Below are positions 8,999-16,348 of a DNA stretch of 23,297 nucleotides, in pieces. Below the pieces are notes generated by a model, which ran no database searches, was not told the origin of the DNA, and saw only the letters and a program-made list of their open reading frames with translations. Position 1 is the first letter of the stretch. Each line of letters opens with the position of its first letter. The DNA comes from Oscillospiraceae bacterium. GTDB taxonomy: Bacteria > Bacillota > Clostridia > Oscillospirales > Ruminococcaceae. The translations under genes were made by a program, and so were the position numbers. The stretch is taken from NCBI GenBank assembly GCA_020024155.1, contig JAHHUE010000022.1:1-23297 (forward strand). Direction: 5' to 3'.

Positions 8999-9666
8999 TT
9001 AATCTTGTTTTTCCAATTTTATTTCTTGTCTAATTCTCTTAACCATAATTATTCCTACTATTATAATCAATATTGTTTTCATTACTATGCATGACCAGAA
9101 CAAAGTTGAATTATCCATTGTAAGACTTGCTGCAAACAGCGTATAAAATAAATCATGCAAATAGCCAAGAACAATACCTATATTATATGGCAACCTGTTA
9201 GCACCAAAGAAAAAGCTTACAGGGTCCATTGGAAACCCACCAATAAACCTTATGAAACAAGCAAAAAGCATTGTATCCTTTTGCCTGTTTCTTACTATTT
9301 TCTCAAATTTAGTCCATCGTTTAAGAACGAAATCAACCATATCTTTTCCGGAAAATCTACCCACAAAATATTGCATACTCATTATAAAAAAATTTATAAA
9401 CCGTTAATCAGTATGACTGAAATTAGATTAAATAACCTGCCACCTAGCATATAAATTGCAATTACAGGTGCACACATTGAAATACTTTTCATTATATATA
9501 AACCAAGGATAAAGAACATATCATTTATCGTACCTGAGAGGGCAGCTGAAAACAATCTATCTAATTAAAACATATATTTGTTCAAATAAATAATAGCAGC
9601 CATTATAGTTATTGCTAAAATTGGTATAATTTTTAAGATTTTACCGTAGGTATCTGTTTTTAATTT
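8999..9666 (-). pseudogene. Broken VTT/TVP38 (SNARE-associated) family membrane protein gene
   Basis: An open segment of 127 codons (8999-9382) encodes the C-terminal part of a VTT domain: QYFVGRFSGKD, then RFIGGFPMDPVSFFFGANRLP, then a final membrane helix. The missing N-terminal part is present upstream but damaged. Reading from 9666, a first membrane helix (ILKIIPILAITIMAAIIYL) ends at an in-frame TAA (9565-9567). The same frame resumes with LGLYIMKS, IAIYMLGGRLFN and VILING. It then needs a shift to the frame missing one base, next to a run of seven T at 9386-9392, to enter the C-terminal segment. No start codon is visible after the radical SAM gene. Full TVP38/VTT proteins are about 200-240 residues, matching the total. 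Probably a recent pseudogene, or a sequencing error at the homopolymer for one of the lesions. Confidence 0.75.
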
Positions 9667-9675
9667 TTATTTTCC

Positions 9676-11028
9676 TCAGCTGGAACATTTTCCGCTGCAT
9701 GACCAAATTTTATCTGCTGTTGCTTTCCATTCCTTTGCATATACATCACATTTACCACACAGGTGTTCAACTGTTTCTGGGCTTTCCAAGTCAGTTGATT
9801 TTGCACCTGTTTCCTCAACTATTTTACGCAAACAGTCAGGGTTTTCAAGCATTGGACAAGGACGAAGATGATTTTCATTAAATGGCTGTTCATTGTGATA
9901 AGCCATAAACAATGGTGACTGCAAACACTCTAAGAGGGTGTTATTTCTTATATTACTATTGGAATAATGGATAAATACACAAGGATCAACGTCACCATTA
10001 GCGTTGATATGTAGATATCTTCTTCCGCCTGCAATACAACCACCAACAAATTCGCCATCGTTTTGGAAGTCCATACCGAAAATATCTTTTGTTTGTCTAA
10101 ATTTTCTTATTTGATGATACATATATTCTCTTTGCTCTGGATTAAGCATAAGTTCTGGAACTGCATCATTACCAACTGGCATATAGTGAAAGTACCATAC
10201 GAAAGATGCTCCCCAATTTATCATTTGGTCATAGAACTCTTCACTGCTAATGCTCATATAGTTTTCACTTGTATAACAACAAGAAATACCAAATGGTAAT
10301 TTTTTAGATTTGAGAATATTCATAGCTTTTACAACCTTATCGTAAGAGCCGTTTCCTCTTCTCTTATCATGGCTTTCCATTGAGCCTTCAACACTGATAG
10401 CGGGTATAAAGTTTTTAACTCTCAACATTTCATCTGCGAATTTTTCGTCAATCAATGTTGCATTTGTAAATGAAAGGAATATACAATCTGAATGTTTTTC
10501 ACAAAGTTTAATTAAGTCATCTTTACGAACAAGAGGTTCACCACCTGTATAAATGTACAAATAAACGCCTAATTCTTTACCTTGTTTGATTATTGAGTCA
10601 ATTTCATCAAATGTTAAATTCAATTTATTGCCATATTCTGCTGCCCAGCAACCAGTGCAATGGAGATTGCACGCACTGGTTGGGTCAAGCAAAATTGCCC
10701 ATGGAATATTACAATTATATTTTTCTCTGCATTCTTCCTGTGTCTGCCAACCAACAATGCCTGCATTAAGGAAGAAGTTAGTAAATATTGTTTTTAGCAC
10801 TTCTGAATCAGTGTCTTTAAAAATTCTCATAATGAGTTTGTACCAATTAGATTCTGGATTATCAATTATTGAACGCACAATATCTCTTTGCACTTCAAAG
10901 CTGTTTGGGCCTTCACCAGAAATTTTATCAACCCAATCCATAATTTTGTGCATATTTTTCTCAGGATTTTTTTCTATATACGATAAGGCGGTATTTAATC
11001 CAAATTTTGTTAAATTTTTAGAAATCAT
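9676..11028 (-). CDS. Radical SAM protein with SPASM-like C-terminus, substrate unknown
   Basis: A 450-residue enzyme. The radical SAM cluster motif CxxxCxxC is Cys120, Cys124 and Cys127 (CNLHCTGC), with TGGEP at 161-165 for S-adenosylmethionine binding. An extra N-terminal region of about 105 residues precedes the core. The C-terminal part has many cysteines (GGCIAGG, VDPCVF, RPCPMLENPDC, HLCGKC), as in SPASM/twitch domains that hold auxiliary Fe-S clusters. It ends with WSCSGKCSS (Cys444 and Cys448). GGAGG lies 7 nt before ATG. The gene follows oleate hydratase by 57 bp and precedes the VTT remnant immediately. No peptide substrate gene is visible nearby, so a lipid or small-molecule substrate, or modification of a neighbour protein, is possible. 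The function is not assigned. Confidence 0.85.
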   Translation of the reverse strand: MISKNLTKFGLNTALSYIEKNPEKNMHKIMDWVDKISGEGPNSFEVQRDIVRSIIDNPESNWYKLIMRIFKDTDSEVLKTIFTNFFLNAGIVGWQTQEECREKYNCNIPWAILLDPTSACNLHCTGCWAAEYGNKLNLTFDEIDSIIKQGKELGVYLYIYTGGEPLVRKDDLIKLCEKHSDCIFLSFTNATLIDEKFADEMLRVKNFIPAISVEGSMESHDKRRGNGSYDKVVKAMNILKSKKLPFGISCCYTSENYMSISSEEFYDQMINWGASFVWYFHYMPVGNDAVPELMLNPEQREYMYHQIRKFRQTKDIFGMDFQNDGEFVGGCIAGGRRYLHINANGDVDPCVFIHYSNSNIRNNTLLECLQSPLFMAYHNEQPFNENHLRPCPMLENPDCLRKIVEETGAKSTDLESPETVEHLCGKCDVYAKEWKATADKIWSCSGKCSS

Positions 11029-11085
11029 AATATTTCCTCCAATTATTCGATATAGTACATATATATTTTCTCTTTACTATACTTA

Positions 11086-12861
11086 TTAAATAACATTGTG
11101 TTCTTTTAAGATTTTTTCGATATCTGTACCCTTAATCTTTTTAAGAGCTTCTTTCAACACAAGTTTTTCTTGCCAGCTAAGGTCTATATCTGTAATTGGT
11201 TTACCATCTCTTAATTTAACTGCTGAATCAAGCAAATCTCTTACATCGTATGTGCTTCCCCATACTTCTGGAACACCACGGTCAATATTAAGAAGTGTGT
11301 AAACAGCTTCCATACCTGTACGCATTGAATATTCTGTTGTGAATATTGTATCTCTTGGTGTTTCTGCAAATTGACCTATAAATGCAAAGTTAACTGCTTT
11401 ATCAGGTACAACTTTTGGTCTGTCTTCCAATGCTCTTGGCATAAAAAAAGCTGTTATATAAGGCATCATACAAGGAACTGTATTTGCACTGTTTTCGGCA
11501 AGATTTTCTATCTCATCTTCTGGAACACCTAAATGATACAACCATTCCATACAAATTTCTTTACCAGTACATTCTCTCATAGGTTTCTTTACAAAGTTAC
11601 CTGGTTTATCGCTAAATAAGCCGTAAATCCAGCCAACCAATTGACCTTTTGGCTGTGAGTGGAACTGTGGCTGACGATTAAATGTCCAGCTTAAAAGCCA
11701 ATTTGAATCCTTAACTGTAACGATACCACCTGTTACAACTTTACCGCTGAATGGATTTCTCTTACATATATTTTGAATATATGGCACTATTTTTTCATCA
11801 AGAGTTGTAACTGTTGCACTCATCCAGTTTGACTGTTCAGGGTCAAAGCAGAATTTATCAGGATTACCAAATGATTTATCTTGTGCAGCAATTTTTCTCC
11901 ACATATCCCAGCCACCACCGGCTTTTATTTCTGTATTAAATTCTGCTGGTGTATTTTGTGAACCTAGTGAGGAGTTTTCAACACAACCACCATTTGTAAT
12001 AAATACAAGGTCATTTTCTGTTAAATCAACATAATTTGTTTCATTGTTTACAATAATTTCAATTCGTTTAGCAACTTTTGCTTTTTCGCTTATATCAAAT
12101 TCAACATTTACAACTTTTGTATTGTAGTGGAATTGTACATTATGACTTTCCAAATATTTAATCATTGGAATAATCATTGATTCATATTGGTTATATTTTG
12201 TAAATCGAAGTGCCTTAAAATCTGGCAAACCACCTATATGATGAATATATCTTTTAATATATCTTTTCATTTCCAATGCACTGTGCCAGTTTTCAAATGC
12301 AAACATTGTTCTCCAATAAAGCCAGAAATTTGAATTTAATACTTCATCATCAAAAAATTCTGTAATTTTTTTATCATAAAGCATTTCATCTGGTGTAAAG
12401 AACAAATGCATTATTTCCATTGCGCCTTTATCGGAAATATCAAATTTTCCGTCTGTGTGTGCATCCTGACCTCTATTTTCTGTTGCTCTACAAAGAGAAT
12501 AGTTTGGGTCTTTTTTATTAAGCCAATAGTACTCATCAAGAACACTTACGCCTTCTGTTTCCACTGATGGAATTGACCTAAACAAATCCCACATAACTTC
12601 AAAATGGTTATCCATTTCTCTGCCGCCTCTCATAACATAACCAATACCTGGATATTGGTATCCGTCACAAGCGCCACCTGGAATTTCTTCTTTTTCAAAA
12701 ATATGAATTCTTTCACCTTTCATCTGTCCATCTCTCACAAGATAACATGCTGCTGTAAGTGCAGCAAGTCCAGTTCCTATAATATATGCAGATTTTCCAT
12801 CAACACCTTCTGGTTTCAAAGGTCTTGCAAATGCTTCATAGTTACCACTTGAATAATACAT
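11086..12861 (-). CDS. ohyA: Oleate hydratase (FAD-dependent, MCRA family)
   Basis: A 591-residue enzyme of the usual family length (myosin-cross-reactive antigen, PF06100). It adds water across the cis-9 double bond of oleic or linoleic acid to give 10-hydroxy fatty acids, which detoxifies free unsaturated fatty acids. The N-terminal Rossmann motif is IIGTGLAALTAACYL (27-41), and the acidic end of the next strand (FEKEEIPGG) binds FAD ribose. Glu82 in RGGREMDNHF and Tyr201 (MKRYIKRY) fall at the positions of the catalytic Glu and Tyr of characterised hydratases. It is cytosolic or membrane-peripheral. The start has CGGAGG about 9 nt upstream. First gene of the lipid operon, behind a candidate promoter and downstream of a TetR gene and its terminator. 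Confidence 0.97.
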   Translation of the reverse strand: MYYSSGNYEAFARPLKPEGVDGKSAYIIGTGLAALTAACYLVRDGQMKGERIHIFEKEEIPGGACDGYQYPGIGYVMRGGREMDNHFEVMWDLFRSIPSVETEGVSVLDEYYWLNKKDPNYSLCRATENRGQDAHTDGKFDISDKGAMEIMHLFFTPDEMLYDKKITEFFDDEVLNSNFWLYWRTMFAFENWHSALEMKRYIKRYIHHIGGLPDFKALRFTKYNQYESMIIPMIKYLESHNVQFHYNTKVVNVEFDISEKAKVAKRIEIIVNNETNYVDLTENDLVFITNGGCVENSSLGSQNTPAEFNTEIKAGGGWDMWRKIAAQDKSFGNPDKFCFDPEQSNWMSATVTTLDEKIVPYIQNICKRNPFSGKVVTGGIVTVKDSNWLLSWTFNRQPQFHSQPKGQLVGWIYGLFSDKPGNFVKKPMRECTGKEICMEWLYHLGVPEDEIENLAENSANTVPCMMPYITAFFMPRALEDRPKVVPDKAVNFAFIGQFAETPRDTIFTTEYSMRTGMEAVYTLLNIDRGVPEVWGSTYDVRDLLDSAVKLRDGKPITDIDLSWQEKLVLKEALKKIKGTDIEKILKEHNVI

Positions 12862-12908
12862 ACTAAATTACCTCCGTTTTTATTTTTATTTTCAACTTTT
12901 AATTTATG

Positions 12909-12937
12909 ATTATACTATAAATCTTTACTCCACTTTT
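12909..12937 (-). promoter_or_regulatory. Candidate promoter of the oleate hydratase operon
   Basis: A perfect -10 hexamer TATAAT (12909-12914 on the minus strand) lies just after the tetR terminator and about 48 bp before the oleate hydratase ATG. The -35 region 17 bp away reads AAAAGT and is poor, which fits a regulated promoter. A weak 19-bp dyad (TTTAT-N9-ATAAA, 12903-12921) covers the -10 box and could be an operator. Confidence 0.5.
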
Positions 12938-12948
12938 TACCATAAACA

Positions 12949-12989
12949 AAAAAAGAGCTCTGATTAAAATTTAGTCAAAGCTCTTTTTA
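12949..12989 (-). terminator. Terminator of the tetR gene
   Basis: The arms AAAAAGAGCTCTGATTAAA and TTTAGTCAAAGCTCTTTTT pair with two imperfect positions and a tiny loop. A T run follows on the minus strand. It separates the TetR gene (stop at 13027) from the oleate hydratase promoter, so the two are transcribed separately. Confidence 0.8.
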
Positions 12990-13026
12990 TGTACAGTTTT
13001 TTATCATTTTATGTATTTTGATAAAA

Positions 13027-13599
13027 TTATATGGTTTCTGTCTTATCTGTACGAAAATTATCTATTACTCTTAATATTTCTCCATGCATCAAAATAGATA
13101 ATCTACTTATTATTTTATGTGGGTCTTCTTTCATATCGTTTTTTATCCAATTTATCATAATGCCTACAAAAGCATACTTATAGAAATCTGCAATAAATAT
13201 TTTATCCTCTTCACGCAGTGGAATATCCCCCAAAACCTCATCTAGAACATCAATAAAAAGTTTATAAACAAGTTTATATAAATACAATTCAATTTGTTCA
13301 CGACTTACTGAATTATATACATTCATTATAAATACTTTATTTTCCTGTGCAAGCTGAAAAATATTATAAACACCTTCCTGCCAAGTTGATTGATTTTTTT
13401 TGCCTTTTAAAGCTCTTGTAGCTTCTTCAATGCAAATCCATTCGACCAACTCGTATATATCTTGAAAGTGATAATAGAAAGTCATTCTATTTACACCACA
13501 TTCTTCTGTTATATCGTTTATTGTAATTTTATTTAAGGGTTTTTCCAACAACAATTTTTTTAGAGAATTTTCTAGCGCCAATTTTGTGATGTTAGACAT
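13027..13599 (-). CDS. TetR-family transcriptional regulator
   Basis: A 190-residue repressor-type protein. The N-terminal helix-turn-helix is clear: LNKITINDITEECGVNR followed by MTFYYHFQDIYEL (about 22-52), the TetR_N signature with the YYHF motif. The remainder is helical and resembles the DhaS-like TetR C-terminal group (PF14278 type), which binds small ligands. A GAGG site stands 7 nt before ATG. It lies directly upstream of, and in the same direction as, the oleate hydratase operon, separated by a terminator. A palindrome overlaps its own -35 region. I infer autoregulation and control of the lipid operon by a fatty acid or related ligand, as in FarR of S. aureus; the ligand is not shown by sequence. 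Confidence 0.88.
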   Translation of the reverse strand: MSNITKLALENSLKKLLLEKPLNKITINDITEECGVNRMTFYYHFQDIYELVEWICIEEATRALKGKKNQSTWQEGVYNIFQLAQENKVFIMNVYNSVSREQIELYLYKLVYKLFIDVLDEVLGDIPLREEDKIFIADFYKYAFVGIMINWIKNDMKEDPHKIISRLSILMHGEILRVIDNFRTDKTETI

Positions 13600-13633
13600 T
13601 TTCTATCCTCTTTCTATTACTTTATTTAACAGT

Positions 13634-13687
13634 ATAATAACATATTTTATAAATCAAAACAATAAAAGTATGTTAATTTATTGTTTT
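13634..13687 (-). promoter_or_regulatory. tetR promoter with overlapping 32-bp palindrome (operator candidate)
   Basis: On the minus strand TTGTTT (13657-13662) and TATTAT (13634-13639) are 17 bp apart, placing a start near 13627, about 28 nt before the tetR ATG. The -35 box lies inside one arm of a perfect inverted repeat: AAAACAATAAA (13656-13666) and TTTATTGTTTT (13677-13687) around a 10-bp centre. Operator over -35 is a usual arrangement for TetR autorepression. Confidence 0.5.
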
Positions 13688-13703
13688 ATCAATACTATAC
13701 GAC

Positions 13704-13753
13704 AAAAAGAGTGTCTAAATTTGTACATATTACAAAAATAAACACTCTTTTAT
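13704..13753 (-). terminator. Terminator of the second chemoreceptor gene
   Basis: The outer arms AAAAGAGTGT (13705-13714) and ACACTCTTTT (13742-13751) are perfect. An inner stem TTTGTA/TACAAA (13720-13736) sits within the loop. It lies 17 bp after the stop codon at 13770 and is followed by T residues on the minus strand. Confidence 0.82.
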
Positions 13754-13769
13754 TTTAGATTTTGTTCAA

Positions 13770-15455
13770 TTAAAATTTAGAACGCAAATTAAACTTATTA
13801 ACCAAAGTTTTAAGTTGATTTGATTGTATTGAAAGTTCCTGAGATGCAGCTGCACTTTCTTCTGATGCAGCAGAGTTTGTTTGAACAACACTTGAAATTT
13901 GCTCAACGCCAACACTAACTTCTTGTAATGAGTTAGCTTGTTCTGCTGATTTATCAGCAATAGTTTCAACATAAACTTTTGATTCATTAGATCTGTCAAC
14001 AACTTCATTCATAGCTTCGGCTGTTTCTTCCACAAGACTTTCGCCCTTTTCAACTGCTTTAAAAGCATTTTCAATCAATACAGTAGTGTGTTTAGATGCC
14101 TCTTGGCTCTTATTTGCCAAGTTACGAACTTCATCAGCAACAACAGCAAAGCCTTTACCTGCTGAACCAGCTCTTGCAGCTTCAACAGCAGCATTAAGAG
14201 CAAGAATATTTGTTTGGAACGCAATGTCTTCAATAGTTTTGATAATTTTTCTGATTTCTTCAGAAGCACTTGAAATTTCTTTCATAGCATCCTGCATTTC
14301 AACCATTTTCTGATTGCCTGTCATCAAGCTATTTGTTGCTTCTTGTGTTGTATATTTAGCTTTTTCTGCATTATTAGCTATCTCTTTCATACTATTTGTC
14401 AACAAACCAATAGTAGCTGAAAGTTCCTGAATTGTGCTAGCTTGTTCTGTTGCACCCTGAGCCAATGATTGAGCACCACCAGATACTTGTTCTGCATGAC
14501 TATCAACCTGCAAAGCAGTATCTTCAATTTGAGACAATGTATTATTCATAGAATCAAGAATTGTTTTCAATGATTCTTGTATTGGTTTAAACTCTCCAAT
14601 ATAATCAATTGTCTGGTCTAAATCCATATTTCCTTTAGCCATTTCAGAAAGCTGTTTTGAAATATCATCTATGTATAATTCAAGCTCATTTTTAGTCTTA
14701 TGAATAGAGTTAACAAGCATACCTATTTCTGATGTATCTGGTTCAAGTTCAAAATTAGCGGATAATACACCATTTGAAATATGCAACATTTGCTTTTCAA
14801 TATTTATAATTGGTTTCAATACTTTATTTTTAATTTGTACCATTTGAATAACCTGTAAAATTACAAGCAATACAATGCTTACTAAAACAGTCGCACTAAA
14901 TGTTTTTGTTTTAATAGTTAAATTTTCTATGCTGTCAGCTGTTCTTTTATTCAATGATGTTAACAATTTTTCTTTAAGAGCATTTATTTCGTTCAAGTTT
15001 GATTGATACTCATTGCTATAAACATAATCTAGTGCTATATCATATTCTTCAATAGCAGCCTGTTTCATTGCTGCTTCTTCTAAAGGAACAAGTTTGTTTG
15101 AAATATCAAACATTTTATTGATAATATCCTCTTCTTCTTTTGTAATACCGATGTCTTCCATATTTTGCATACCAATATCACGGCTCTTTATATTATTGAT
15201 TTCATCCCAATAGTCATTATAATCTGTCATATCTCCTGTTGCAGCATATGCACGAGCTTTTTCTGTCAAATTTGCTGAACCTTTCAAGAAAAGATTTGCG
15301 TTTTCAATAAGATCATATCTTTCTATATTTTGTATATCAATTTTATTGTTATATGATGCAGACAAGAAAAATCCACCTGCGATAAATAAAACTAAAAAGA
15401 TAGATAATCCATTTAGTATTGCAACCATTGTTGACTGCTTCATTGATTTTTTCAT
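13770..15455 (-). CDS. Methyl-accepting chemotaxis protein
   Basis: A 561-residue transmembrane chemoreceptor. Membrane helix 1 (about 9-33), an extracellular helical bundle of about 145 residues (4HB_MCP-like), membrane helix 2 (about 180-205), HAMP, then the long cytoplasmic signalling coiled coil. The conserved tip that contacts CheA and CheW is at about 405-447 (IAFQTNILALNAAVEAARAG, then GFAVVADEVRNLA). Start choice: an ATG at 15470 is in frame but has no ribosome site; the codons after it (ATG AGG AGA) are themselves the AGGAG site for the ATG at 15455, 7 nt away. Monocistronic: a candidate promoter (15498-15526) and a terminator flank it, though it lies just after the che operon. The ligand is unknown. 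Confidence 0.93.
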   Translation of the reverse strand: MKKSMKQSTMVAILNGLSIFLVLFIAGGFFLSASYNNKIDIQNIERYDLIENANLFLKGSANLTEKARAYAATGDMTDYNDYWDEINNIKSRDIGMQNMEDIGITKEEEDIINKMFDISNKLVPLEEAAMKQAAIEEYDIALDYVYSNEYQSNLNEINALKEKLLTSLNKRTADSIENLTIKTKTFSATVLVSIVLLVILQVIQMVQIKNKVLKPIINIEKQMLHISNGVLSANFELEPDTSEIGMLVNSIHKTKNELELYIDDISKQLSEMAKGNMDLDQTIDYIGEFKPIQESLKTILDSMNNTLSQIEDTALQVDSHAEQVSGGAQSLAQGATEQASTIQELSATIGLLTNSMKEIANNAEKAKYTTQEATNSLMTGNQKMVEMQDAMKEISSASEEIRKIIKTIEDIAFQTNILALNAAVEAARAGSAGKGFAVVADEVRNLANKSQEASKHTTVLIENAFKAVEKGESLVEETAEAMNEVVDRSNESKVYVETIADKSAEQANSLQEVSVGVEQISSVVQTNSAASEESAAASQELSIQSNQLKTLVNKFNLRSKF

Positions 15456-15497
15456 AAAATTTCTCCTCATTTATTCTTGCATAAAATTTTTATATAA

Positions 15498-15526
15498 AAT
15501 ATATAATTAAATATATTTATTAACAA
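15498..15526 (-). promoter_or_regulatory. Candidate promoter of the second chemoreceptor gene
   Basis: TTGTTA (15521-15526) and TATATT (15498-15503) on the minus strand are 17 bp apart, between the che operon terminator and the chemoreceptor start. The region is extremely AT-rich, so the match is only suggestive. No sigma-28 GCCGATA box is visible here. Confidence 0.35.
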
Positions 15527-15539
15527 CGGTTATTATAAA

Positions 15540-15593
15540 AAACAAGTGCCCAAAACATTATAAACACTTATTTACTTTTCAGGACACTTGTTT
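15540..15593 (-). terminator. Terminator of the che operon
   Basis: The arms AAACAAGTGCCC (15540-15551) and GGACACTTGTTT (15582-15593) pair with one mismatch. On the minus strand the hairpin is followed by TTTTTTATAAT. It lies 57 bp after the stop of the DUF6470 gene and ends the cheA-to-DUF6470 unit. Confidence 0.75.
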
Positions 15594-15649
15594 CGGTTTA
15601 ATTTTCATCCAATAAATTTATATAATTTTTTGTTGTAATAACCTATTGT

Positions 15650-16258
15650 TTATACATTTATATCAATTGATTTTCTATTGTAAACACTTGATTTTGGTAC
15701 ATATATTGGTGGAGCAATATAGTCAATTATAACTTCTGGATATTGTGCAACAGACACATCAACACTGCCTCTGTGTAATTCAAAATGCTGCTCTTTAATA
15801 TTCCAATCATAAGTCATTCTGTCCATTTCATATTTCATATTTAACTCTCCAGGAATCCACTGTATATTTGGCCCTGCTTTTGGAATAAAATCAATACCAA
15901 TATTTAACTTCACATTTTTAGTTTGCATATTTTTTGCAAACTGTGTAACTAGTTCTTGACCAATTTTAGCATCTAAAAGCATCTGCCCTTGTTGAGCATA
16001 ATTAGCCATAACTTCATAAACATGTTGTTTAGCTTTTTGAGCATTTTGTTCAACAGTCTGCATTGTTGTAGGAGTTATAGAATTTCGTGCTTCAAATGTG
16101 TCAATCCTTATTTGAGGAGAAGTTCGCTTCATGTGGAAACCACCCTTATCTCTGGAAATTTTTAATTCAGCACTACCATTGCTATATTCCATTTCACCAT
16201 GAGTAATATTTAATTGGAGTTTAATTGGTATATTTTTGATTTCAATCAATGAACTCAT
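15650..16258 (-). CDS. DUF6470 family protein (YviE-like)
   Basis: A 202-residue soluble protein without signal peptide or membrane segment. The N-terminal SLIEIKNIPIKLQLNITHGEM, the central PQIRIDTFEARNSI, a helical stretch rich in Gln and Ala (about 70-110) and the C-terminal VDVSVAQYPEVIIDYIAPPIY resemble Bacillus subtilis YviE and its DUF6470 relatives, from memory of the family. In Bacillus this gene sits among late flagellar genes near fliW; here it is the last gene of the che operon, 90 bp after cheB. The biochemical role is unknown. Start: the ATG at 16258 has AAGGAGGG about 10 nt upstream, whereas an in-frame ATG at 16297 has no ribosome site. Confidence 0.68.
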   Translation of the reverse strand: MSSLIEIKNIPIKLQLNITHGEMEYSNGSAELKISRDKGGFHMKRTSPQIRIDTFEARNSITPTTMQTVEQNAQKAKQHVYEVMANYAQQGQMLLDAKIGQELVTQFAKNMQTKNVKLNIGIDFIPKAGPNIQWIPGELNMKYEMDRMTYDWNIKEQHFELHRGSVDVSVAQYPEVIIDYIAPPIYVPKSSVYNRKSIDINV

Positions 16259-16348
16259 AATGTATACGCCCTCCTTTAATTGATATATAAAATACAATAT
16301 ATTTTATATAAAAAATCTGTTAAAATTTTTCATAATAATTTTTAAGTG

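Noticed and set aside
9382..9400. Programmed frameshift at the T7 run in the VTT gene
   Set aside because: The first frame meets TAA before the T run, no classical slippery heptamer is present, and a separate nonsense codon further upstream already breaks the gene.
10586..11089. A plus-strand open frame of 167 codons over the start of the radical SAM gene
   Set aside because: It is antisense to a well-supported gene with cluster motifs, and shows no recognisable domain or ribosome site.
13656..13687. The tetR upstream palindrome as a terminator
   Set aside because: The stem has almost no G-C pairs and a better terminator for the preceding gene is at 13704-13753; an operator role fits better.
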